Made by a program: the position numbers and the translations under genes. 64,000 bases of DNA from Malania oleifera (lineage: Eukaryota; Streptophyta; Magnoliopsida; Santalales; Ximeniaceae): NCBI RefSeq assembly GCF_029873635.1, contig NC_080423.1:90379191-90443190 (forward strand), written 5' to 3'. The notes beneath the pieces were generated by a model. It was given only the letters and a program-made list of their open reading frames with translations, had not been told where the DNA came from and ran no database searches. Positions 33,201-44,700 of the stretch are shown in pieces; position 1 is the stretch's first letter, and every line of letters starts with the position of its first letter.

Positions 33201-33908
33201 CTAGGCGGTGTTCCTCTGCTGGGAACCTTGGGGTGTCTGGTTATTTCCCTGGTAATGATTAGGAGTGGGTGCATTGCCTAGCGGCATACAACAGTCTCGT
33301 GCAATATAGTTGGGTCTACCGCACCGATAACAAGAATTCACTCCAACTCGGCATTCCCCCATGTCTTTTGTTACATCTAGGACAAGTAGGGTATGATTAA
33401 GTATTATGATACTCTCGACTCCCCATCTCCTGTCTCTACCCCCCATTGTTATTATTTCTCCTCCATAGGCCCCAACTTGTACCTACTTGAAATCCAGGAG
33501 GCGTGGGCCTCTTCCCTTGACTCTACACCCCTACGCTTCTCTGTAGACTTGTCTCTATTATTGTGGTTTTATCCACTAACTCAGAGAAATCCTGCACCTG
33601 GAATGCCACTACCTACTCATAAATCCCCTGTCTTAAACCTCTCTCAAACCTTCTTGCCTTCTTTGCCTCATCTGGAACCATATACGGAGCGAAGTGGGAC
33701 AACTCGACAAATTTAGCTGCATACTGCTGGACTGCCAAGTGCCCCTAAGTCAAGTTTAAGAATTCCTCTGCCTTAGTATCTCTAGTGGTAGCGGGGAAGT
33801 ATCGATCGAAGAAAATTTCTTTAAAACGACTCCAGGTCAGAGCTACAAGTCCTAGTCTCTGACCCTCTAATAGCCTCACTAATCTCCACCAACGTTTAGC
33901 CTCCTTAC
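33201..33908 (-). pseudogene. gag C-terminal half of the second chromovirus
   Basis: CCHC knuckle (CYRCGRPNYIARDC, about 33300-33345; the His is replaced by Tyr), then capsid C-terminal segments ([19 protein letters not shown]) and a frame up to the EAKRWW motif. The hAT-like element interrupts it at 33909. The gag N-terminus (MDLRGNNANAGG start at 35491) lies beyond the insertion at 35167-35491. Confidence 0.7.
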
Positions 33909-34313
33909 TAGGGGTGTATACAGTTCGGTTTAGTTTGGTTTTTGCCAAAACCGCCAACTGAACCGAACTCCTCGATTTTCAAAATGACTGAACCAAAACC
34001 AAACCATATATCGTCGGTTTATGAACAAACCAAACCGTGAACTTTGCAGTTCGGTTTGGTTATTTTCGGTTTTACCGAATTTTGAATAATCAAAACAACA
34101 CTAATACAGAGCCTGGGCTGCATCAACAGCCATAGCCCATTATGTCATTTTATAACTCTTAGGCCAAGGCTTTAGTTGCAAAGCCCAAAACATGAGATAA
34201 AATATATAAGGTGGGGATATAGTTCTCTTCCCATTTCCAACCGATGTGGGATGGCTACTTGGCTAGCATGTGGTTCCTGCATGTGCCTTGCCCTCTTTGT
34301 AGTTCGCCGGTGG

Positions 34314-34409
<96 letters not shown>
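34314..34409. repeat. (CT)n microsatellite
   Basis: About 95 bp of pure CT inside the hAT-like element. It generates long Ser-Leu and Arg-Glu frames on both strands that are not genes. Confidence 0.95.
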
Positions 34410-34412
<3 letters not shown>

Positions 34413-34414
34413 AA

Positions 34415-34840
34415 CACACACACAGAGAGAGACAGAGATGGGACATGTGCACTACACACAAAGAAGACGATGAAGAAATCTCCTGCCACCATCGCTGTGC
34501 CGCCTCGCACGCCGGCTGCTTCCACCTCCGCCTCCACCTCCGCTGCCACCCTTGCCACTTGATGGATAGCTCTCGAATTCCCCTTTGTCGTACACTGGAG
34601 GCAGCTCCGTCTGCCATCTCTCTCTCACAAACACACACACACACAGAGACAGAGATGGGGCGTGTGCATTGCACAGTCTGCACACCAAGGCGATGAAGAA
34701 ATCTCCCGCCGTTGTCGCTGTGCTGCCTCGCACACCGGCTGCTTCCACCTCCGCCTCCGCCGCCGCCCTTGCCGCTTGACGGATAGCTCTCAAATTCCCC
34801 CTTGTCGTACACCAGAGGCAGCTCCGTCTGCCATCTCTCC
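34415..34840. repeat. Tandem duplication inside the hAT-like element
   Basis: Two diverged units of about 210 bp, each with a CACACACACAGAGA-type stretch, GATGAAGAAATCTCC, a GGCTGCTTCCACCTCCGCC block and TTGTCGTACAC. It may be a captured host fragment, but no gene was recognised. Confidence 0.75.
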
Positions 34841-35166
34841 ATGCTCCAGCTTCAACCTCAGCCCTTCCTCAGTTCCACACTTCCGTCCAAGCTCCACTTG
34901 TCCAAATTCCGCATATGTTACAGGCTCTCTCAATTGGGCCAAGATGTCCGGCCCGCTCGTTTTCGGTTTAATCATTATTATATTTTATTAATTCGATTTT
35001 CAGTTTTTTCGATTCGATTTTGGTCCAAAATCGAAACCCAAACCGAAACTGAATTTTTTTATATTTCAAAATCGAAATCGAAACGGCAAACCAAAAAACC
35101 GAACCGAAATGTGTTTCGGTCCGATTTTTGGTTTTTTGGTAAATTTTGTACACTCCTACTCCCTAG

Positions 35167-35491
35167 TCAATTTAAAGGTGGTATACTAGACTTTCTATTC
35201 ATCAGTGCAGGGAAGGACTACTAGTATTTCCTCGATCTTCTAAACCCAGTTTTCTGCAATGAATGGGTCGGCTCCTCGTGAGAAAGTAGGGGGATTCATA
35301 TGGGTAAATTTCTCTATAGTACATCCCTGGTCAGCAAGTGGTCAATTCTATTCTCTTGAGTTTCTCACAATCTCCGCCATGACCTACTGGGCTACACTAC
35401 GCAGCATTGAAGTAGAATCAATGTCGTCCCCGCTGGAGGCTCCTACATTGTTACTACCTCCAGCATTTGCATTATTACCCCTAAGGTCCAT
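35167..35491 (-). pseudogene. gag N-terminus of the second chromovirus
   Basis: Starts MDLRGNNANAGGSNNVGAS at 35491, parallel to the MDLGSSDTNAGDG start of the first chromovirus at 22017. It continues through VMAEIVRNSRE with stops. The remaining 35492-35694 is leader sequence. Confidence 0.65.
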
Positions 35492-35694
35492 CTTGAAAGT
35501 AGGATAGAAAACAATGTAAGAATCCTATATCATAACATGACCGGTACAATCATTTAACTAAAAAACAATATAAAATATATTATATCCTCATACAACCAAC
35601 CAACTTAACGTCCATATTCCAAATTTAAGGTTCAGTCTTACCACACAGAAACAAAAATCGATGATGGTTTACCATGACTTTCCTGAAACCGTCG

Positions 35695-37904
35695 TGTTGA
35701 CCCTATGGGTCATACCCTGTTTTGATTATGACAAATAATCAGGTACTTAATGTCTGTCGAGTTGATGTGCAGGTTTATCTTGGCAATGTCATAATAATGG
35801 CACAAGGAATTGAAGCGGAAGACCCAATAGATGTTGTACTTTATTTCAATATTATTTAAAGGGTCTATAATAGTAAATATGGCTTTAATTGTAATAACTG
35901 CATGCATCACCTGCATGATACGATAAATAAGCTCAAAATGAAAATGACCTTAGAAAGACCTTAGGGATTACCCTTCGGTTGACTGATGTTGGATTTTTTC
36001 GGTGTCTTCGAAAGGACCTAAAAAAAACCTTAGGACACTCACCATTGCACTCGTATGTATTAGGCACTTGAATAAGGTGAATGTGTATTGAAATAGGATT
36101 GAAATGCACAAGTTATGCACTTTCGGCCGACCAACCTGTACAAGTCATTTTGCCTCCGGTCAACCGAACCCGATCTGGCTCAACGGGTTGACTACTATCC
36201 GGTCAACTGAGCCATGATAGTTCATTTGACCCTGGTCAACTGAAACCCCTTGAAGTCAACAGTTTGACTTCCTGATCGATCGAGACATTTTTGTACTGCA
36301 CCAATTTGGTCGACCAAGTTCCCATGTGTGGGATCGAATGGTCTGGTTGACCAACCAACTTAGTTCATTCTAGCCCTGGTCGACCGAACCGCGCTGATTT
36401 TGAAAAATCGCCTCAGACATACCATCCTGGCCGACCTACCCTGAAGTCCAAATTTGGCCCAGTCGACCGAAAGTCTTCTGGTCAACCAGTGCTCTCGAAT
36501 TGCTCTGAATTTTTACCGTGGTTAAGTATTTTAAACGGGGTTAATTAGGGTTAAAATGATTTAAAACAAAATTAATAATACCCTACATGTCCTAATGACT
36601 AAAATTCTTCCTATTTCTATAAATAGCCCATCATTTGCAAAGATTAATACAAATTAGCTATTTTGATTAGGAGAGATTCTCTAAAATTCCAAAAATCTAT
36701 AATACTCATTTCTAAGCCCCAACCACTCATACTTACCTTCTCTTATTTCCAAAAGTCTCTTGTAAGTTGATTGATTGATTGTTTTAAATAGGTTTGCTCT
36801 CATTGTTTGTGTGATTGAATCGATTTTCAACGAGAGTTAAACCTAAGTGCTCGTTGGAGGCTTTGCTCATAAGCCTATCCTGAGAAGACTTGTATTTAGC
36901 TTCTAAGTATTGCATTTGTATTGCAATATCTTAGGAAGCTTGTATTTGTTTTTGGGTTGCAAAACGTTTTCAAAACTTACTCAAATATCTTGTGGGATTT
37001 ACATTGACATATTTGTGAAAAGATATTTATGTTTGTGATATTGATCTTTGTTGCAATATTTATTTGAATACATATCATTTGCTGAATACAAAGATTACAT
37101 ATCTTTTGCAAACCAAGCATATACACTATTTACGTGATTGATATATTCTGCTCTTTGGAATATTTGAAACCTGAGTGATATCTTTGTTTGAGCACCTTGA
37201 TTGAGATTATCTTGATATACAAAGATTGCTTGCTGAATCTCTCACGCACTCATTACATAGATAGAAAATATATTTGAGAATTAAAATATTAGACCACACT
37301 GAGCTTACATATTAAATCACTTGTGGTGTATGTGACTGCACGCATTTGGGTACATATCTACCTTACACGAAGGCACAATCACTGTATTGATATTATTTGA
37401 TTGTAAAATCTGTTGCATTTCCAGGCGTGGCCTGAAGAGGGAGACTAGCCCTTTGAAATAGTCCCGGTTAGGAAAGCTAGGTGCACCATCCTATTAAGGT
37501 GTAGGTCGAGGTCAGCCCTGCTAATTGACCTAGTTGTAAAGGTTGAGATCAGCCCTGTGCTAATTAACCTGGTTGTAATCGGTGCCGCTCCACCCGTTAA
37601 GTGAGCCTTTAGTGCAATCTTCAGGCTTGCGAGCTAGAGGCGGGGACGTAGACACAGTTGGCCAAACCCCGATAACATATCGTGTGCCTTGTTTATATTT
37701 CTGTACTTTATATTTACCACACATGTATGTTATGGTGTGAATGATGTGCTTAATTTAAATTTTTGCATGTTATATTATTGGCACATTTGGAACTGCTTAG
37801 AAAGACCCTAGGTTGTATTATACGGGTATTTCATTTAACCTAGGAGATAAATTTTAAAATTCCAATTCACCCCCTCCCCTCTTAGGAATACACCAATTCC
37901 AACA
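35695..37904 (+). mobile_element. Solo LTR, probably Ty1/copia (copy 2)
   Basis: 2210 bp, TGTTGACCCTATGGGTCAT ... CCAATTCCAACA, with flanks CGTCG (35690-35694) and CATCG (37905-37909), a 5-bp duplication with one mismatch. It is the same family as copy 1: palindrome array (35970-36500) with many GGTCAACC/GGTCGACC variants, TATA at 36617-36627 (TCTATAAATAG), hairpin CCAGGCGTGGCCTGA (about 37422), and an internally duplicated GAGGTCAGCCCT...TTGACCT segment (37505-37580). It is inserted in the leader of the second chromovirus. Confidence 0.83.
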
Positions 37905-38100
37905 CATCGTCTCAGGAAAATTGCTGAAGACCATCACAGAATTTCTACCTCCAGACTACGAGATAAAACCCGTAATTTCTATCTAATCTCCAATAATGAC
38001 TTACTAAAATCCTGATCTACTGATTTCCTACCCTCATCAAAATTCATTCCTATACTCTAGTATTGTTATCCGCTAATGTCTATAGAACCTAGCAGTTTAG

Positions 38101-38112
38101 GCTCTTATATCA
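38101..38112 (-). promoter_or_regulatory. Degenerate tRNA-iMet primer-binding site
   Basis: The minus strand reads TGATATAAGAGC, versus the canonical TGGTATCAGAGC, four bases from the LTR end at 38117. Confidence 0.6.
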
Positions 38113-38370
38113 CAATTGTGGCACCCCAAGCTCGGTGGGGTTCAGAGTTCTATTCTCCATACATATATCCCTGTGATAATCTCTAATACCATAACCATAA
38201 CAACCGGAACCCGAAGTGGGGTACCGGGTACACCTGTCCATAATTCATTTAAAACATGCAGCAGAAATACTTTATACCACAAAAACTATACCAGAGTACT
38301 AAATCTTTTCATATTTACCCATGTATCTCCAAGCATCCATAATACATCACAAATAAAAAAAACGTATCTA

Positions 38371-38430
38371 TAGACACATATACACACACACAACACACGC
38401 ACGCACACACATGTACACGCGCACACGCGT

Positions 38431-38487
<57 letters not shown>

Positions 38488-38488
38488 C
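38371..38488. repeat. Purine-pyrimidine alternating tract (AC/GC/AT)
   Basis: Nearly unbroken alternation of about 110 bp: CA repeats, a CGCGCACACGCGTGCA core, pure (CA)n of about 50 bp, then (TA)n. A run of 14 C follows at 38541-38554. Confidence 0.9.
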
Positions 38489-39219
38489 ATGCTAGTGTCT
38501 CACATGCACTTACTTTAAACAACACTATCTAATCCCCACACCCCCCCCCCCCCCAGAGCTCTCTAGGCTTGATTCCTTGTATTCCCTAAAATGTTGAAAT
38601 TATTGGAGTGAGACACTTCTCAGTAAGACAGAATAGATTATCACCAATGTATGGTAACATGAGTTTTAATGAAGTAAAAACTTATTCATTAAATAATTAA
38701 CTTTAACTGAGAAATCATGTAAAACTGTACTCACACCTATATATTTGAAAATACATACTTTCTTTTCAAAAACATGCTTTGTCGTAATAAATTTCTCTAT
38801 GTATGTAAATCACCATACATATACATAAAGCATTTTCCCTGATTGGACATCATATATCATCATGTAATAACCCCACATGATCGGGTTATGCAATCCGAAG
38901 ATTGGACTTAGTCATGCCTGGCCTACCACCAAGCTAAGTCAAACATAAAAGTCTTTAAGTACGATTGCCCTACCCAGCCTCGTTCGAACTCTAGGGGGTA
39001 CTTTACTCTTCTTAGGCCCAATCGACTATCCATCTGCATCCACTCTTAGAATAGTGTGGTTGCACTAACATATCATACTAGCAACAGTACCGTGCTCTTA
39101 ACATAATTGGCCAATCAAGGTTTGTATGTCATATAGTACTATTTATAACATAAAATAGTAACATGATCTCATTTCACAATTCAGTATAAAACATGCCTTA
39201 TCCACAAGTTCGTATAAAT

Positions 39220-39420
39220 CCTATCATAACTATCATTTCATATCTCAATAAAAAACTATTATATCATAATCAGTATGAAATTGTCATATCATAACTGTCA
39301 TATCATAATTGGTATAAAATCGTCATATCATAATTGGTATAAAACTGTCATATCATAATCGGTATAAAACCATCATATCATAATTGTCATATTGTGTTTT
39401 AGAATAAAAATGTTGTATCA
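39220..39420 (-). repeat. Minisatellite of about 28-bp units in the LTR
   Basis: Five to six units of TCATATCATAATTGGTATAA with variable AAATCG/AAACTG/AAACCA spacers. Confidence 0.85.
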
Positions 39421-40119
39421 TAATTATTCCTCATGCCACATAATTTGAGTGATAAATCATAATATAATTAACTGCTTAAGAAAAGCATATTTTTGCTGAA
39501 AACAAGGGTATGATAATCTCCATAATTTTATGTAACTTTAAAACACATGTTTAATAAGAAAAGTGAGATGTTTACCCTACTCACTTTAGTTTTCCCCAAA
39601 TACATATATAATCATCCAAATCACCATATCCATATGTCTGAGTATTTAGAAAAATCATATATAATGTTCATGTAATCACATACACCTTTTTAAACGGTTA
39701 AATTTATAAAAGTAGCTGACATAATCTATTCCCCTTACCTTATCCTTAGAGTGATGCCTAGGATGTCCAAACAACAATTCCGCTCCGGTTAAAGTGCTGA
39801 GGATCGGAGCTAGGATCCTGAAATGGGGTTTGTTTTTCAATCTAGCCTAGAAATGGAGAAAAATTGAGGAGAGATAGAGAGAGGATTTAAAGCCCTAGGA
39901 AGAAGAGAGAGAATTTCCAAAAACAAAAGAACTAAAGCCCTATTTATAAGTTACTGTCCCAGACAAAATCGTCGATGGTTTCCCTAAAATCATCAATGGT
40001 TTGGTCTTTAACCAAACCATTTTTACCGTGCTTTTATTTTAACGGCTCTCGGTAAATCAAAATCGTTGACGATTTTCCTGAACTCCACCAAACTATCGAC
40101 AGTTTCGTCTGCACCAAAC

Positions 40120-40122
<3 letters not shown>

Positions 40123-40164
<42 letters not shown>
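40123..40164. repeat. (TA)n microsatellite
   Basis: About 42 bp of pure TA. Confidence 0.95.
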
Positions 40165-40166
<2 letters not shown>

Positions 40167-40544
40167 ATTTCGGTTCTATAAACTAAAAATGGCTTCAACT
40201 CCATCTGTGATGCACTTAATGTCCTAATTTTTTTTCATACACAGCTGGTCCCAAGCCAGGGTAAAGGAGGAGGGTTGCGTTAGGTAACTGACAGCCAGCG
40301 TAAAATTTGTTAGATCACTATGAAATAAATCCTTACCGAATATTTGTTAGGGCGTCCCCTATGATTGATGTGTTGCACTTGAACCACCCGGGTGTTGTGA
40401 AAAGTGGGCGAGCGTGGGCTAGGTCGTCGCCCCGAAGCGACGCACCGTGTCGATGCCCAGGTACGATTTCAAATATGCGAGGGTTCCTGCATCATTCTGG
40501 ACGTGAGCAGGTAAAGACGTTAGTTCAGGAAATTAGGATTAGAT

Positions 40545-41275
40545 TAGCAACTTAGAATATAGAGACACTTACAAGTAAAAGCACGGAAATTATGGATACA
40601 ATGATCAGAAGAATAATTAATATAATTTGCCTTCAAGAAACTAAGTGGGTGGGGGAGTAAGTTAGAGAAATTGATAAATCGGGATTTAAATTTTGGTACA
40701 CTAGAAAAGAAAAACATAAGAATGGAGTAGGCATTATTATAGACAAAAACTTAAAAGATAACGTTGTGGATGTAACTAGAGTAGGAAATAGAATTATAAA
40801 AATCAAGATGGTATTAGGACAAGAGATACTAAATATCATTAGTATTTATGCTCCTCAAGTCAACTTAGCAAAAATTCTTAAGAGACAATTTTGGGAAGAT
40901 ATGGATAGTATTATACAAGGCATACCTGGGACTGAGAAAATATTTATAGGAGGAAATTTGAACGGACACATTGGAAGAGATAATAAAAATAATGAGATGA
41001 TACATAAAGGATATGGATATGGAGACAAAAATGAGTCTGAGGAGATGATCTTAGACTTCGCTATGTCATATGATTTTAGTATAATGAATAATTGCTTTAA
41101 GAAGAGAGAAAAACACTTAATAACCTTTATATATGGACAAAATAGAAGTCAAATAGATTTATTTTTAACTAGGAGGGTTGACGGTTTATCATGCAAGGAT
41201 AGTAAAGTTATTTCAGGTGAAAACCTAATCACACAACGTAGAGTCTTAGTGTTAGATATATGTATTAAAAAATAG
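40545..41275 (+). pseudogene. RTE endonuclease domain
   Basis: Exonuclease-endonuclease-phosphatase fold. ICLQETKWVG carries the catalytic Glu (about 40630), ISIYAPQVN follows, then IFIGGNLNGHIGR where the usual G-D-F-N is G-N-L-N, so the catalytic Asp is lost. SQIDLFLTRR gives the terminal SQ-x-D motif. A stop lies near 40660, and 40766-41275 is open. The mutated motif and the stop argue that it is dead. It would nick target DNA for target-primed reverse transcription. Confidence 0.8.
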
Positions 41276-43365
41276 AAGAAAAAGGATAAAATAAATCAAT
41301 GTAAAAGAACTAGATGGTGGAACCTAAAAGGAGAAAATATAATAAAATTTAAGGGATTGGACCATAAAGGATGGGATAGATATAAATACTCTTTAGAATA
41401 CATTAGCTAGCTCTATTAAAAAGATAGTAAAAGAGATTTTAGGTGAATCAAGGGGAAGATTCTCGAATAGCAAAGAGAGTTGGTGGTGGGATAAAATGTA
41501 CAAAAAATCATAAAGGTAAAAAGAATTTGGTATAAAACGTGGAAAAATTGTAGAAACGGAGATAACTTTGAAAAATAGAAGGAGGCAAGAAAAGATGCAA
41601 AAATTGTTGTTAGTAAAGTTAAATATAGATCATTTAATAGTTTGTATGATAGATTAGGTACAAAAGAAGGGGAAAGAGATATATTTAAACTTGCTAAAGC
41701 AAGAGAAAGGAATAGCAAGGACTTAGGAAATGTAAAATGTATAAAAAGTGAGGATGACATTGTCTTGGTTAAGGATGAAGACATTAAAGAAAGATGGCGA
41801 AGTTATTTTAGTAAGTTGTTTAATGAAAAACCAAATAGAAGGTTTAAACTTAGAATTGTCAAATGAGGAAAATACTAAAAATATAAGATTTATTTGCAAA
41901 ACTAGAGTTAAAGAAGTTAAATTTGCACTAAAAAAAATGAAAAATGGGAAAGTTATGGGACTAGATAACATCTCAATTGAAGTTTGGAAATGCTTAGGTG
42001 ATAACAGAATTATTTGGTTAACTAATTTATTTAATACGATTATAAAAACTAAGAAAATGTTAGATGAATGGAGGAAAAGTACTTTAATATCTATATATAA
42101 AAATAAAGGAGATATTCAAAATTGTAATAACTATCGTGGAATTAAACTTATGAGTCATACAATGAAACTATGGGAAATGGTAGTTGAACAAATATTAAGG
42201 TTAGAAACAAAGATCTCAAAAAATCAATTTGATTTTATGCCTGGGAGATCTACCACTAAAACTATTTATCTTTTAAGAAGATTAATGGAAAAGTTTAAGG
42301 AAAAGAAGAGGGACATGCATATGATATTTATTGACATTGAGAAAGCATATGATAGGATATCTAGGGAAGTTCTATGGTAGGTTTTAGAAAGAAAAAAAAA
42401 TGGTGTATGTAATAGGTATACTGATGTCATTAAGGATATGTACGATGAAGTAATGACTAGTGTAAGGACTATAGATGAAGAAACTAGAGAATTTCTAGTC
42501 ACCATAAGTGTATATCAAGGATCTACTTTGAGTCCTTATTTTTTTGCTTTAATGATGAACCAATTGACTAAGAGTATTCAAAAGGAGGTTCCATGGTGTA
42601 AGTTGTTTGCAGATGATATTATATTAATTGATGAAACTAGGGACGGAGTAGAGGCTAAGTTAGAATTATGGAGAGAAGCTTTTGAATCTAAAGGCTTTAG
42701 GATAAGTAGAAATAAGACATAATATATGAAATGTAATTTTAGTAATGATAGGAGGAATATTGGAGATAAAGTCAAACTTGATGATAAAGAAATAAATAGC
42801 AATTGTAGATTTCGATACCTTGGATCTATTATGCAAGCTGAAGGAGAAATTGAAGATTATGTAATGCATAGAGTTAAAGCATATTGGATAAAATAGAGAA
42901 GTGCTTTAAGTGTGCTCTGTGATTGTAGAATACTCTTAAAATTGAAAGGGAAGTTTTATAGGACAGCTATAAGATCAACTATATTATATGGATTGAAATG
43001 TTAAATGACAAAGAAACATAATATCCAAAAAGTAAAAGTTTCCGAAATGAGAATGCTTAGATGGATGAGTGGTATAACATTGAAGGATAAATTAAGGAAT
43101 GAACATATTCGTGGTAAGTTAGGTGTAGCTCCTATAGAAAATAAGATGAGAGAGGAATGACTCAGATGGTATAGACACTTGCAACGTAGGCTACATAGTG
43201 CACCTGTAAAGAAGAGTGACTTAATTACTATGGAGGGTAGTAGAAGGGATAGGGATACATCTAAAATAATTTGGGAGGAGATAATGAGTAAGGATTTAAT
43301 ATTCTTGAATCTATCAAAAGAAATGGTTCATGATTGCATAAATTGACGAAAATGAATTTATATAA
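41276..43365 (+). pseudogene. RTE reverse transcriptase and C-terminal domain
   Basis: Recognisable blocks are WRKSTLISIYKNKGDIQNC-NNYRGIKLMSH, KNQFDFMPGRSTTKTIYLLR, FIDIEKAYDRISREVLW, VYQGSTLSPYFFALMM and the catalytic LFADDIILIDETRDG (about 42602-42645). These are spread over more than one frame, with breaks around 41400-41640, 42380 and 42720. The C-terminal YLGSIMQAEGEIEDYVMHR region and the RMLRWMSGIT motif (about 43040-43075) follow in further short frames. Not functional. Confidence 0.8.
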
Positions 43366-44329
43366 CCGACCCACTTAGTGGGACTAAGGCTTGATTTTAT
43401 TGTTATTGTTGTTCTTGTACTCTAATAATGGCTTCATTGCCAACAAAATTTAATATAATTGCATTGCCTACAACACCATCATTGTCCATATTTTTCCTTC
43501 CCTACAATTTTATATTTTTATAAAATTCAAATTAAGTTGAATGTTGGACGTTGCAGAATATTAAAATTAAAAGATTGTAATTATAATTGATGGTCCTATT
43601 TTGTATTGAACTTTGTGTACCAATGCAGTTAAATTAATGTGGGTCTTATGAGCACGTGGATAATGGTTAGTAGGATTTCACTTAGAACTCTTTATAAATA
43701 CAAGAAGTCCCTACCCTCATCCTTGCACTATAGTAGTTTTCCATAAATCATGACTGAAGGAAAGAGAATAGTCCACTCTCTACAAACATAGAGAATCTCA
43801 AGCTCAAGACAAGCACGTTTAATTGTATATTTGGTGTTCATATGTCTATGAATTAATAGAGATATCAATATTGATGCTTATTAGGTATAATGGAAGTTCA
43901 TCATATATAGCTTAAATATTAATTTGCCAATGAGGTCTACTAAGAGATAGTGAAATTCTTTCTTTCCAAGGGAAAAAAAAAATTTAATTCTTTACAATTA
44001 ATTAAACTATCAAATAAGAAATATGTAACAATTTATGAGAAATATTTAAATGATCAAATGTTTGGTCTAATAAAGAAGTTGAGTAGTATATTTTTAACCT
44101 TATGTTTTGAAGTCTAGGATTTATATTTAGACAAAAAGCAACATAAAAATGTAAAAAATAAAATAAATAAAATAAACTTCTGCAACTTGTTAAAGTATCA
44201 AATAAGAAATATGTAGATATTTATCACAAAAATTTAATTATTTAATATATGAAATGATAAAAAAGTTTATCAATTGTTGCAGACAAAAATTGAACTACTT
44301 TTACGATCCTTGATCACAACCACCTGAAA

Positions 44330-44700
44330 AAAGATAAATAAGTAAGGCTTGGAGGCTCGAGGTGTATTCCGGGGAATCTCTCATATGTCTAAGTCAGGGA
44401 TTGACTTGAGAGATTTTTATGTAACAGTAAAGTAGAGTTTAAAATAAGATATCTTAACCTCCTCTTCGAGTTCCTATTTATAGGAGTTTGACCCGAGGGT
44501 GATACACCATTTATTGGTGAGTTATGGCGTGGGCGTGAATCGCTTCGGTTATTACCCCGTTACGTGGATCGTTCTGGCCATTATAAGGTGGGCGTCAATC
44601 GTTCCGGCATGGCGGTTGACTTGGACGGTAACTTCCTTCCTTCATTAATGTTGCGCTCTGGTCTCCTCTAGGTAGGTGATATATTTTAGATATATCAGTA
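44330..44700 (-). other. GC-richer relic resembling an LTR promoter
   Basis: Read on the minus strand it has three degenerate units of the form CCGGAACGATTGACGCCCAC (about 44525-44610), then CTCCTATAAATAGGAACTC (about 44470-44490). This is the same order, repeated motif then TATA, as in the identified LTRs. The region differs sharply in base composition from its neighbours. Boundaries and family are unknown. Confidence 0.35.

Larger units (their letters stand above)
33909..35158. mobile_element. hAT-like non-autonomous DNA transposon
   Basis: Begins TAGGGGTGTATAC and ends with the inverted counterpart of TAGGAGTGTAC. The flanking 8-bp sequences CTCCTTAC (33901-33908) and CTCCCTAG (35159-35166) match at six of eight positions. 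GGTTCGGTTTGG-type repeats line both ends in inverted orientation. Inside are a (CT)n tract and two tandem copies of a segment of about 210 bp (about 34415-34620 and 34625-34840) with TGATGAAGAAATCTCC. No transposase is present. It interrupts gag of the second chromovirus. Confidence 0.65.
30744..40198 (-). mobile_element. Second Tekay-like chromovirus, truncated
   Basis: Minus-strand internal region (gag to integrase N-terminus) with a degenerate PBS and a 5' LTR at 38117 to about 40198. It is related to but clearly diverged from the 15425-26458 element in both protein and LTR sequence. It carries a hAT-like insertion (33909-35158) and a solo LTR (35695-37904). The 3' half is lost at 30744 and the LTR start is lost near the LINE at 40199. 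Confidence 0.75.
38117..40198 (-). repeat. 5' LTR of the second chromovirus, start missing
   Basis: The minus-strand end is GGGGTGCCACA. It contains the stem-loop TGAGAAGTGTCTCA (38609-38622), a minisatellite (39220-39420), a TATA box (minus CTTATAAATAGG near 39943), diverged ATCGTCGATGGTTT-type repeats (39965-40105) and a TA tract. The expected start TGTAACGACCC is not seen before the LINE at 40199 or after it at 43437, so the U3 start is lost or unrecognisable. Confidence 0.65.
40199..43426 (+). mobile_element. RTE-clade LINE, decayed
   Basis: Non-LTR element of about 3.2 kb flanked by the 10-bp direct repeat AATGGCTTCA (40189-40198 and 43427-43436). The 5' region is GC-rich with a hairpin CGTCGC-CCCGAA-GCGACG (40425-40442). 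It encodes an apurinic-type endonuclease followed by RT. The 3' end is AGTGGGACTAAGGCTTG followed by a TTATTGTTATTGTTGTT tail, the hallmark of plant RTE elements rather than a poly-A. Stops and frameshifts break it in at least five places. Confidence 0.85.

Noticed and set aside
34172-34842. Several overlapping frames of 100-195 codons on both strands
   Set aside because: They are generated by the CT tract and the tandem duplication inside the hAT-like element; simultaneous openness on both strands reflects composition.
38286-38525. Cys-Val repeat protein on the minus strand
   Set aside because: Translation of the CA microsatellite.
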